DNA of 64,000 bases from Saprospiraceae bacterium. Its GTDB lineage: Bacteria; Bacteroidota; Bacteroidia; Chitinophagales; Saprospiraceae. The position numbers and the translations under genes are program-made. The notes under the pieces were generated by a model, which worked only from the letters and a program-made list of their open reading frames with translations, made no database searches and was not told where the DNA came from. Positions 34,248 to 43,100 of the stretch are shown one piece after another (positions within the stretch are counted from its first letter, which is position 1; each line of letters opens with the position of its first letter). The stretch spans positions 1 through 64,000 of the forward strand of contig JAHBTW010000008.1 of the NCBI GenBank assembly GCA_019638385.1, in the 5' to 3' direction.

Positions 34248-35561
34248 TCACTCTTCCCGAAACGGATGCCGGGGCGTCCATTCCACGGCTGGTTCGAGTA
34301 AGCGAATAAAAAAAGGCATGAGCCGATTGGAGAGCGGCCGGTAGTGGCGCAGGCGGCAGTCTAAGTGTTGCGGTTCGGCGCCGACGGAACTTTTGATTTC
34401 CATAGCGGTGCGGGCGAATACGAGTTCTTCGACGCCCTCCTCAATGGCCGTTCCCACCATGTCGTACAGCATGTTGAGATAGAGCTGATACTGGCTGTTG
34501 ACGGCATCTTTGAAGCCGAGGAAGTGTGCCTCCAGTGTATCTCCGTTGCGCATGGTCGTGCAAAATCCCACCAATTCGTCATCCATATAATAACCGAACA
34601 CCCGGAAAAGCTGCGGGAAGGTATTTTTCAATTCGGTGAAATAACCGGGGTGCAAATCAAAAGCATTGAAGTCGGAATGCGCCGCCACATCGCGATAGAG
34701 CGCATACATAGCCGGCGCTTCAATGGCTGTCATTTGGGGGCTGAGTTCGCGGCGCACAATACCATTTCTCTTTTTGAAAGCCCGGCGCGCCCGAATGCGG
34801 TATTTGGAACTCATCGCCTCCAGGTAGTCATTGAAGGTTTTCCATGCCGGCGACAGGCGCAGTTTCATATTGGGTTGGAAACTGAAATCGCAGAAGCCCA
34901 TACGGGACATCGTTGCGGAAATGCCTTTGCAGCAAGGGTTGATGTCTTTCATCATCACCAAATCCACTTTGCGGCCCCGGCTGCGGAAACTACTCGCTAC
35001 GGCCTCGAAGGCTTGGTCCAACAACCGGGCCATTTCCGGTTCTTCCAGATTTTTATGCTGAAAATAAAACCCATGCTCTCCCGTGAGCAGCATATTGCCG
35101 CACACGAGCATCTGAAAACGGCCCAACCCCGCGATCATTGATTGGAGTGCGCGTAGCCGGCCCCGGTTGGCCGCCAGCGGAGCTTCTAAGCTTTTTTTGA
35201 TGCGCAGGTCGAGCAATTGGCCGTAAGCGATACCCGCCGGCCGGTTTTGAAAATAAAATACCACATACGCAAAAGCCATGCCCTCCGGCGCGCTGTATTC
35301 CAACGAAGACAAAAACAGCCGTTGCAAAAAGATATCGTCGGAGGGCGCTGCGGCATCCCAGTCGGCAGGGGTTTGCCCGATGGAGTGAAACACATCTGCC
35401 GACCACCCGGAGAGCGCCAAATCGTATCGCCCGGAAGCTGTTTTTTGCTGCATCCTCTGAGCGCAACGCGTCGCACTGCCGCCGGCCGGCATATTAAAAA
35501 AAGACCGGGACAACTGAAGGAGACAGTTCTTTTGCACGGCGCCGGAAGCAGATTGTTTCAT
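34248..35561 (-). CDS. GNAT/FemAB-like N-acyltransferase
   Basis: A 437-residue cytoplasmic protein with two acyltransferase-like halves. The second half shows the FemAB/GNAT pattern: KYRIRARRAFKKRNG, a VFGYYMDDELVGFCTTMRNG strand pair, LEAHFLGF, and YLNMLYDMVGTAIEEGVEELVFARTAMEIKSSVGAEP. Such proteins are annotated as peptidogalycan-type or predicted N-acyltransferases; the substrate is unknown. Start: ATG 35561 has a near -7 box (minus-strand TACCTTTC at 35589-35582) at the usual distance. ATG 35453 (MQQKTASGRYDL) would fit the family N-terminus better; either is possible. It converges with mltG and diverges from the gene at 35676. Confidence 0.7.
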   Translation of the reverse strand: MKQSASGAVQKNCLLQLSRSFFNMPAGGSATRCAQRMQQKTASGRYDLALSGWSADVFHSIGQTPADWDAAAPSDDIFLQRLFLSSLEYSAPEGMAFAYVVFYFQNRPAGIAYGQLLDLRIKKSLEAPLAANRGRLRALQSMIAGLGRFQMLVCGNMLLTGEHGFYFQHKNLEEPEMARLLDQAFEAVASSFRSRGRKVDLVMMKDINPCCKGISATMSRMGFCDFSFQPNMKLRLSPAWKTFNDYLEAMSSKYRIRARRAFKKRNGIVRRELSPQMTAIEAPAMYALYRDVAAHSDFNAFDLHPGYFTELKNTFPQLFRVFGYYMDDELVGFCTTMRNGDTLEAHFLGFKDAVNSQYQLYLNMLYDMVGTAIEEGVEELVFARTAMEIKSSVGAEPQHLDCRLRHYRPLSNRLMPFFIRLLEPAVEWTPRHPFREE

Positions 35562-35675
35562 GTATCAGGTATTAATCGGGAAAGGTAACGCAGTTGGCAA
35601 AGGGATTGTTTCCAAGTTCTTTTGTGCAAAGCTGAAAAAACCCGTAATTTGCCGGGCAAGAAAAAAATCACTTAC

Positions 35676-36098
35676 ATGAAGACTCTTTTGATCTGTGTTA
35701 TCGCCCTCATGGGGGCCGTGTGTGTGTCTGCTCAATCTGCTGCCGACAAAGAGGCCGCCCGCAAGGCCACCGAAGAATTGACCGCTGCATACAGCCTCAG
35801 CGAGGAGCAGGCGCAAAAAATGTACGTCATTCAGGAACGTCGCTTTCGCAACCTTTCGGAAGTCGAGTCATTAAAAACGACCGATGAAGCGCTCTATTTC
35901 CAAAAACTCAAAAGTATCCGTCTGGGTACCGAGGCCTCCATTGAGCGCATGCTCAGTCCGGAGCAACTGCCCATACTACAGCGCGAAAAAGTGGAACGCC
36001 GCAAGCTCGCCGGTAATCGCATCATTGAGTTGGAGCAAAACGGCGCCTCCAAAGCGGAGATACAACGCGCACTTGACGAACTGGAAGAGGAGTACTAA
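35676..36098 (+). CDS. Small secreted helical protein
   Basis: A 140-residue protein. Signal peptide 1-20 (MKTLLICVIALMGAVCVSAQ). The mature part is charged and helical (ALYFQKLKSIRLGTEASIER; LPILQREKVERRKLAGNRII), a length and style recalling the Spy/CpxP-like periplasmic proteins common in Bacteroidota, but the LTxxQ motif is not clearly present (LSEEQ and LSPEQ are close), so this is only a suggestion. A near -7 sequence (TAATTTG) lies about 25 bp before ATG 35676, which is preferred because the signal peptide starts there. Confidence 0.7.
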   Translation: MKTLLICVIALMGAVCVSAQSAADKEAARKATEELTAAYSLSEEQAQKMYVIQERRFRNLSEVESLKTTDEALYFQKLKSIRLGTEASIERMLSPEQLPILQREKVERRKLAGNRIIELEQNGASKAEIQRALDELEEEY

Positions 36099-36286
36099 TT
36101 TTTCCGGGTCGGGTAGGGGTGTCCGCCTGTTTTTACTCGAAACCCGCCAATATTCGGCGGCGTAGTCCATACCGTTCGATTTTCACCCTTTTTTCGCCGG
36201 AGGTAGAACAATTCCGGGGTTGTTCTGTAATATGGGTGACTTTTTTAGGCGGCATCACACCGTATATTTTCCGGCTCTGTGAGCGC

Positions 36287-36294
36287 TAATTTTG
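36287..36294 (+). promoter_or_regulatory. -7 element of the citrate synthase operon
   Basis: TAATTTTG, an exact TAnnTTTG match 25 bp before ATG 36320. No clear -33 TTG. The 220 bp between 36098 and 36320 otherwise show no gene. Confidence 0.6.
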
Positions 36295-36319
36295 TAAAAC
36301 CAAACAAAGCACTTTCTCA

Positions 36320-37654
36320 ATGGATCCCTTAAAGCAGTTATTCCACGAAAAAGCGACTGCACAACGCAATAAGATAAAAACCATGCTCAAAGAGCACGGC
36401 GAACTGGTTGTTGATCAGGTCACTTTGGGCCAAATTTACGGCGGCGCCCGCAACATTAAATCAATGGTGTGGGAAACCTCTGATCTCGACTCCGAGCTGG
36501 GCATCAAATTCCGGGGCTACTCCATTCCCGAACTGCGGGACTTACTCCCCAAGGGCACCGACAAAAAGGAACCCCGCCCGGAGGGGTTGTTTTGGCTCAT
36601 GCTCGTAGGCGAAGTTCCTACTGTAGAGCAGGTGGAATGGCTTACCCTGCAATGGACCCATCGCAGCAACGTGCCGGAACATGTATTCAAAGTGTTGGAT
36701 ACCCTCCCCGAAACAACCCACCCGATGACGCAACTCATCATCGCCGTGACGGCCATGCAGTCGGAAAGCTGTTATGCCCGCCGTTATGATGAAGGCTTGC
36801 ACAAAGAAGAATATTGGGACCCCACTTATGAAGACGTCATGAACCTCATCGCGCGGCTGCCCCGCGTGGCGGCGTATATTTACCGGCGATCTTTTCACGG
36901 CGGCAACCACATTGCACCCAATATACAATTGGACTGGGCCGGCAACTTCGCACACATGCTCGGCTTTGATAAAGCCGATTTCAGGAGCCTCATGCGCTTG
37001 TATCTGACCATACATGCCGACCACGAAGGCGGCAATGCTTCCGCGCATACCAGCCACCTCGTAGGTTCCACCCTCAGCGATGCGTACCTTTCTTTTGCCG
37101 GCGCTATGGCAGCGCTGGCCGGCCCGCTGCACGGCCTCGCCAATCAGGAGGTCGTGGGTTGGATATACAAAATGCTCGATGCGCTCGGTACCAGAACGCC
37201 CACCAAAGATCAAATTGCCGGCTATGTAAAAGCGACGATTGACGCAGGGCAAGTGATACCCGGCTACGGCCATGCGGTACTGCGCCAACCCGACCCGCGC
37301 TTCATGGCGCTAAAGGATTTTGCAGAAAAGAACATGGGCCACGACGATGTGGTGCAGGTGGTTTGGGATGTGTTTGAAACCGTACCGCCCATTCTCGAAA
37401 GCCTCGGCAAGGTGAAAAACCCCTGGCCCAATGTGGACGCCCATTCCGGCGCCTTGCTCATACACTACGGCCTCTCCGAATTCAATTTTTACACGGTGTT
37501 GTTCGGCGTGTCGCGGGCATTGGGTGTGTTGTCGCAGTTGGTTTGGTCGCGGGCATTGGGCTTCCCGCTGGAGCGCCCCAAATCCGTCACCACCGATTGG
37601 GCGCTGGAGCAAATCGCCAAACACACCGCAGCAACCGCCACCAACCATGCATAA
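36320..37654 (+). CDS. Citrate synthase, eukaryotic (mitochondrial) type
   Basis: A 444-residue enzyme condensing oxaloacetate and acetyl-CoA to citrate in the TCA cycle. The sequence follows the mitochondrial class: the N-terminal LGQIYGGARNIKSMVWETS and the insertion RPEGLFWLMLVGEVPT. The catalytic His are in AGPLHGLANQ and GYGHAVLRQPDP, and the Asp in NVDAHSGALL. Hexameric bacterial GltA types lack these features. Such synthases occur in several Bacteroidota. The lnt gene begins directly after the stop codon, with no gap, so the two are co-transcribed despite unrelated functions. Confidence 0.93.
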   Translation: MDPLKQLFHEKATAQRNKIKTMLKEHGELVVDQVTLGQIYGGARNIKSMVWETSDLDSELGIKFRGYSIPELRDLLPKGTDKKEPRPEGLFWLMLVGEVPTVEQVEWLTLQWTHRSNVPEHVFKVLDTLPETTHPMTQLIIAVTAMQSESCYARRYDEGLHKEEYWDPTYEDVMNLIARLPRVAAYIYRRSFHGGNHIAPNIQLDWAGNFAHMLGFDKADFRSLMRLYLTIHADHEGGNASAHTSHLVGSTLSDAYLSFAGAMAALAGPLHGLANQEVVGWIYKMLDALGTRTPTKDQIAGYVKATIDAGQVIPGYGHAVLRQPDPRFMALKDFAEKNMGHDDVVQVVWDVFETVPPILESLGKVKNPWPNVDAHSGALLIHYGLSEFNFYTVLFGVSRALGVLSQLVWSRALGFPLERPKSVTTDWALEQIAKHTAATATNHA

Positions 37655-39430
37655 ATGAATCGCATCGCCCGGCCGGCCATCGCAGGCATTTCACTCGCTA
37701 TAGCCCTTTGGACGGCTTACGATATGTATGCCCGCACGGCGGAGGAACTGCTCTGGGGGCACCGTCCGCTGTTGTTATTCCTCGCCGTTTGGATCGCTTT
37801 CCATGCCGTTTTTTCCGGGCGCACGCCGCAGGGCCGGCGCCGGGTGTTGTTGTCGAGTTTCAGCGGACTGATATTGGGCTTAGGCTTTCCGGGTATTCTG
37901 CCGGCGCCGCTGTTGCTGTTTGCGGGCTTCGTGCCACTGCTCCTGTTGGAAGAAGAAATCAGTGCAAGCGATGCGAAGCGCAAAATGCGTCTGGTATTCC
38001 GAAACAGCTACAACACCTTTATATTATGGAACATCATCAGCACCTATTGGGTGGCCAACACGGCGTTGGCTGCCGGCGTGGTGGCGATGGTGCTCAACAG
38101 CCTCTTCATGGCCTGGGTGTTCATGGCTTTTCATGCCACTAAGCGAGTCATGCCGCGTCTGGGCCTGGCTGCCTTCGCGGCTTATTGGATGGCATTCGAT
38201 TATGTGCATCTCAACTGGGAACTGACCTGGCCCTGGCTCACCATTGGCAACGGCCTGGCGCAGTTTCCTGCTCTGGCCCAGTGGTACGAATACACCGGCG
38301 TTTTCGGCGGATCGCTGTGGATATTGGCAAGCAATATACTCGTGCTGGCCGCCTGGAAAGCGCGGGCCGAGCGCCCTGTTTTGCGAAAGCAACTATTCCG
38401 ATTAGCCGCCTGGATTACCCTGCCCGTCGCCATTTCCCTTTGGATGTATTTCAACCACACCGAGGAAGGAACCCCGGCAACAGTGGCCATTGTGCAGCCC
38501 AACTATGAGCCGCACTACGAAAAATTTGAAATTGCGGAAAACATACAAATGGATCGCTTCATTGAGTTGTCGGCGATGGTGACAGACAGCACTACCGATT
38601 ATTTGGTGTGGCCGGAAACCAGTTTCGGTTATGTAGAAACGAGGGCCGTGGAGGCATACCCGGCCGTGCAGCGCACCCGGGAATTCATGGCGCCTTTCCC
38701 CCGGCTCAAACTCATTGCCGGCATAGACGCGTACCACATCTTTCTGCCGGGCGAACCCCACAGTCGCGCCGTGCGATCCTCTGACCGGGGCAACGGCAAC
38801 GTGATGTACTACGAAGTGCTGAATGCGGCCATACAGTTGTCGGGCGAAAGTGCAGAAACGCCACTCTACCGGAAATCAAAACTCGTGCCCGGCCCTGAAA
38901 TCCTGCCCTACCGGGAGTTGTTCAGCGTTTTCAAACCCATCATTGAACAAGTAGATGGTACCGTGTCGGGAGTGGGCACTCAGAAGGAACGCGCCACGCT
39001 CAATAGCAGCAGCGGGCGCATTGCACCGGCCATTTGTTATGAATCTGTTTTTGGAGAATACTTCACCGGATATATTCACAAAGGCGCGCAAGCCGCTTTC
39101 ATCATGACCAACGACGGCTGGTGGGACGATACCCCCGGGCACCGTCAACACCTCTGGTTCGGTACCCTGCGCTCGGTGGAAACCCGTCGCAGCATTGCCC
39201 GCGCTGCCAACACCGGCATCTCTGCCTTCATCAATCAACGCGGCGATATTTTGCAACCCACCCGCTACGGCGAAACCATTGCTATAAAAGGCGAAATCCT
39301 CCTCAACGACCGCGTCACTTTCTATGTGCGCTGGGGCGATGTCATTGCCCGCATTGCCATTTTTACCTCCCTCCTCCTGTTGCTCAATACCCTTGCCAAG
39401 AGCATAAAAACCAGGATCGGCGCAAAATAA
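37655..39430 (+). CDS. lnt: Apolipoprotein N-acyltransferase
   Basis: A 591-residue inner-membrane enzyme that adds the third acyl chain to lipoproteins. The first about 260 residues hold several membrane segments. The C-terminal nitrilase-like periplasmic domain carries the Glu-Lys-Cys triad: VWPETSF (Glu), YRKSKLVPGPEILPY (Lys) and APAICYESVFGEYF (Cys). It is longer than the proteobacterial enzyme because of a larger membrane part, as usual in Bacteroidota. ATG follows the citrate synthase TAA immediately. The many lipoproteins of this window are its substrates in principle. Confidence 0.93.
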   Translation: MNRIARPAIAGISLAIALWTAYDMYARTAEELLWGHRPLLLFLAVWIAFHAVFSGRTPQGRRRVLLSSFSGLILGLGFPGILPAPLLLFAGFVPLLLLEEEISASDAKRKMRLVFRNSYNTFILWNIISTYWVANTALAAGVVAMVLNSLFMAWVFMAFHATKRVMPRLGLAAFAAYWMAFDYVHLNWELTWPWLTIGNGLAQFPALAQWYEYTGVFGGSLWILASNILVLAAWKARAERPVLRKQLFRLAAWITLPVAISLWMYFNHTEEGTPATVAIVQPNYEPHYEKFEIAENIQMDRFIELSAMVTDSTTDYLVWPETSFGYVETRAVEAYPAVQRTREFMAPFPRLKLIAGIDAYHIFLPGEPHSRAVRSSDRGNGNVMYYEVLNAAIQLSGESAETPLYRKSKLVPGPEILPYRELFSVFKPIIEQVDGTVSGVGTQKERATLNSSSGRIAPAICYESVFGEYFTGYIHKGAQAAFIMTNDGWWDDTPGHRQHLWFGTLRSVETRRSIARAANTGISAFINQRGDILQPTRYGETIAIKGEILLNDRVTFYVRWGDVIARIAIFTSLLLLLNTLAKSIKTRIGAK

Positions 39431-39504
39431 GTAAACGAAGGGATGAAAAACCCCAACTTAAACTCCCATATCTCTCGCTTTCCCAAAAAATAATCGTGCT
39501 TTTG

Positions 39505-39533
39505 TTGGTTTTTAAAAATTTGTTCTACCTTTG
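39505..39533 (+). promoter_or_regulatory. Promoter of the DoxX-like gene
   Basis: TTG (39505-39507), 18 bp, TACCTTTG (39526-39533); the 5' leader to ATG 39590 would be about 50 bases. Confidence 0.7.
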
Positions 39534-39589
39534 GCCAGAACACTGTAGGTACACCTAAATTTTTCATCATCACTAAATATTAACCAACT

Positions 39590-39952
39590 ATGAATGCAGT
39601 TCTCGGATTAGGCAAGTATTTGTTTGCCATCCCCTTCGCCGTGTTTGGGGCTTTCCACTTCATGAACCTCGAATCCATGGCATCCTGGGCGCCGCTCGGA
39701 AAAGCCGGAGTTATCATTTCGGGGGTAGGTCTCATCGCGGCAGCAGTGAGTATGCTCATCGGCAAATTTGACAAATTGGCCGCTGTGCTACTAGCGTTGA
39801 TGCTCCTGATTTTTGTGGGGCTGATACATGCCAAAGGGGCATTCGCCGGCGATCAGAACGCAATGGGCGGATTGCTGAAAGACACCATGCTGGCCGGCGC
39901 AGCGTTGCTCTACGCCAAGACCTCTGCCCGCGACAATTCGGTGGTCGGATAA
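39590..39952 (+). CDS. DoxX-like small membrane protein
   Basis: A 120-residue protein with four predicted membrane segments (about 5-25, 38-58, 62-80, 95-112). LGKYLFAIPFAVFGAFHFMN at the start and the Ala/Gly-rich helices fit the DoxX/DoxD-like family, whose cellular role is poorly defined. It stands alone with its own promoter and terminator. Confidence 0.75.
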   Translation: MNAVLGLGKYLFAIPFAVFGAFHFMNLESMASWAPLGKAGVIISGVGLIAAAVSMLIGKFDKLAAVLLALMLLIFVGLIHAKGAFAGDQNAMGGLLKDTMLAGAALLYAKTSARDNSVVG

Positions 39953-40007
39953 CGACTGCTACACAAAGCGCTGCCGGCAATCCCTGACCTGCTGCCGCAC
40001 AAAAATG

Positions 40008-40041
40008 AGCCGCCCCGGCATCCGGTGGCGGCTTGTTTTTT
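40008..40041 (+). terminator. Terminator of the DoxX-like gene
   Basis: AGCCGCC (40008-40014) pairs with GGCGGCT (40027-40033), with CCGG/CCGG extending the stem inside, followed by TGTTTTTT. Confidence 0.8.
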
Positions 40042-40169
40042 GTTGGAGGGCACTCGATAGCGATAGAAACTACTCGGCGAAAAATCTCAACCGACTGCTT
40101 GCAGACCTTCTAAAGAAAAGATATATTACGCCCCGATTCCTATTTTTCTTCACTTTAAAACTTCCTATT

Positions 40170-43100
40170 ATGAAAAACAAAACTTTATTCCGAATTACCC
40201 CCCCCCCCCCACAGCATGATTCGCTAAAAAAGATCGCTTGTGCGACCAGTCTTTTTTTGCTGCTGTGTTGCACGACGGCCTGCTGGGGCCAAACGCTTTT
40301 TCAGGCAAGTCTGAAACCCTTTCAGGACCCGAAAGACCAAAAGCAGATCGAAGACCTGCTGAACCTTGCCCCGGCTGATTTCCGACTATTCACAATTGAT
40401 TTGGATGCGATGGACGGGTTTTTACAAGCGCAAAATGGACCTTTTGCCATGCAATTACATATAGACCAAGGCTGGAGTTGGACGCTGAACCTGGAGCGCA
40501 CTGCTTCAATGGGCGGCTTCAATTATGCCTATAAAGGCGCCGTAGCAGGCGCCGGAATGTGCCGGCTGTATGTGGCGAAGGATTTTATTTTGGGGAATTT
40601 GGCATTTGGGAGTAAAACTTTACACTTTGCCTCGGCGGGGCACATACTCGGGCCGATTTATTCCGGTCAGTTTATCGTATTTGGGGCACAAACTACTGAA
40701 ATGTCCTTTGTTCCAGATAATTGCGCAGCGCCTTCTCCCGCCCCACCTCTTAAGACTGGCACCCTTGAGTTAGGCGTGGACATTGATAACTCTATTTATA
40801 ATGAATTCGGGGGGAATATGCCTTTAATTAGTGCTGCTATTCACTTACAATTGGATTATGTCCAGGATTTCTTCGCATTCAAACATTATAATTCTCATCC
40901 GTATCCTTTTAGCATTGTATTGCAATACACCAATCGTGGACCATATCCTAAAACTACGAATTATAATTTTGTAGGAAGTAGTTATTACAGTTCACATTTG
41001 AAGGTTAGGAGCTATTGGGGTTTAAATTTGTCCTGTATTCCCAGAGATGCGATACTACAGTTTATGCAACATCCTTTTATAGGTCTTGGCCATGCTGATT
41101 ATAGTGTGGACTTTTGCGGTGGTGGGCCTTCGGTTATTATCCGCCACCAACCAAATGGGGGAGGAATCACAACTTATTATAACCCTAATCTTGCACTTAC
41201 CATTGCACATGAATTAGGGCATATTGTAACTAGATCCGGCCATCTTGGAGGAATAGATGCTAACGGATGTAACTCGCTTCCATCTCCAATTATGTGTGAC
41301 TATGCAGGGATTGCAACAAACCTGAATGAGGCTTTTTTTAGTTGCCCTTCTCGCAGGCTTATACACCAAATGCTCAACCAATACGGCGCTTTATGCTATT
41401 CTGACGACCGTCAAGTACCCAGTTTACCTTGCCCTCCGCTTGCACCCTGCGGAATTATTATAGATATAGAACCAGATAATCCCCGCCCTGCTCATTCCTG
41501 TGGAGACAAAAGCCTGATAAAATATAGCGTTCGGGTGTGTAATAGTTGCGATGAGGCAAGAGAGCTTAAGGTAAGGTTTGTAAACAACGTCCTGGCGCAG
41601 GAAATTGAATATCTTGATCCTGCTTTCGATCCGACACCTATTATAACTTCCTCCAGCAGCACAGTCAGGTACGCAGAACCGGCGTTTTCTTCCTGGCTGC
41701 CGGGCGAATGCCGCTACTATTCTGTACAAGGCAGGTTTTTGCATACTTTTTCAGGAGCGAGTTATTCTTCGGCAATAGAAATATTAGAACCCTCCAGCTC
41801 CATTCCAATAAGAACAGAATGGGCAACTATTACTCAGGGCCACCCGATATCTATTCTTAATGGCACTATACAAAGTCCTCGAAAGCTTTCTACATTGATT
41901 CCGCAAGAGTGGCGTCTGGCGCCTGGAACCGCATGTCAAGGCAACACCCCGCTCGCCTTAGCCATTTCCGGTGTGTTCGAAATTGATCTGGACAATCTTC
42001 CGGCTTCCGCAGGGGGGATTTATTGCATGAAACGAACCAATATCAAAATGTCACCCAATGCACAAATCATCGTGTCGGGCAGCCCGGGTAAAAAGCTCAT
42101 TATGGAAGAAGCGCAAATTTTTACCTGTATCGCTGTGTGGCAACGAATCCTCGTGCAACCGGGCGTAGAACTCATCATGGACAAGTGTACCGTGGAAGAC
42201 GGCATAGAAGCCCTTACCCTTTCGGGAGGGGCCATAGCGCATCTTCGCGACAATACCTTCCGCAACAACCACATCGGGGTGTATGTGCCGCCAGGCCCTG
42301 CCACGGGGCAAAACGTGGACTTTCGCTCTTTCTTTGGCAACCGGTTTGAATCGGCAGGCAACGGCCTCAAACCGCCCCTGCCCTACACCGGGCAAAAAGG
42401 CACGGCCGGCGTGTGGCTCAACGATGTACTCGGCGCTACCATAGGATTGGAAGATGAAACGGAAAATACATTCTACAACCTGTACAACGGCGTGGTAGCC
42501 CACAACTCCAACCTCAGCATTCGCAATTCCTATTTCAGGGCCATAGAGCCGGCGAGCGGCCCCAATGCCCCGGCTTTCAGCGGCCACGGCGTGCATGCTT
42601 CGGGCACAGAGCCTTTTCTTCGGGTGCTGGATGTGAAGGGGCTGGGCAAATATGGTCCGGCTGCATTTGAAGATTGTCGCACCGGTATTTATGCCGATAA
42701 GATGGCCGCTCACATTGAGCATTGCAACATGGAAGGAGTTTATAACGGCATCCATCTGCAAAACGGGCGCGCTAAGCGGCTCACTGTGCTGCGCAACAAT
42801 ATCAAGGCCACCGATGCAGGCATCAACCTGTTTCAGAACACGCCGGCGCGATGCAATGTGGAAGACAACGAAATCACGATACAGGCGATCAATTGGGGAA
42901 TGGGAACAGGCATTCGCATGGAAGAAGCGCCGACGGGAGTGCAGAACTACAACTCCTATACCGTACAACGCAACCTCATACACATGAATACGGCGGCAAC
43001 CGGTATTCGCCTACAGGCGGGGCGGTATGTGCAGTTGTACGACAACACCATACACCTCAAAGAAGGTACTTCCTTTCAGGACGGCATATCCCTGGCCGGC

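Noticed and set aside
37507..37563. Internal repeat TCGCGGGCATTGGG within citrate synthase, similar to the intergenic words
   Set aside because: It encodes the normal conserved C-terminus with two SRALG elements; family sequence explains it.
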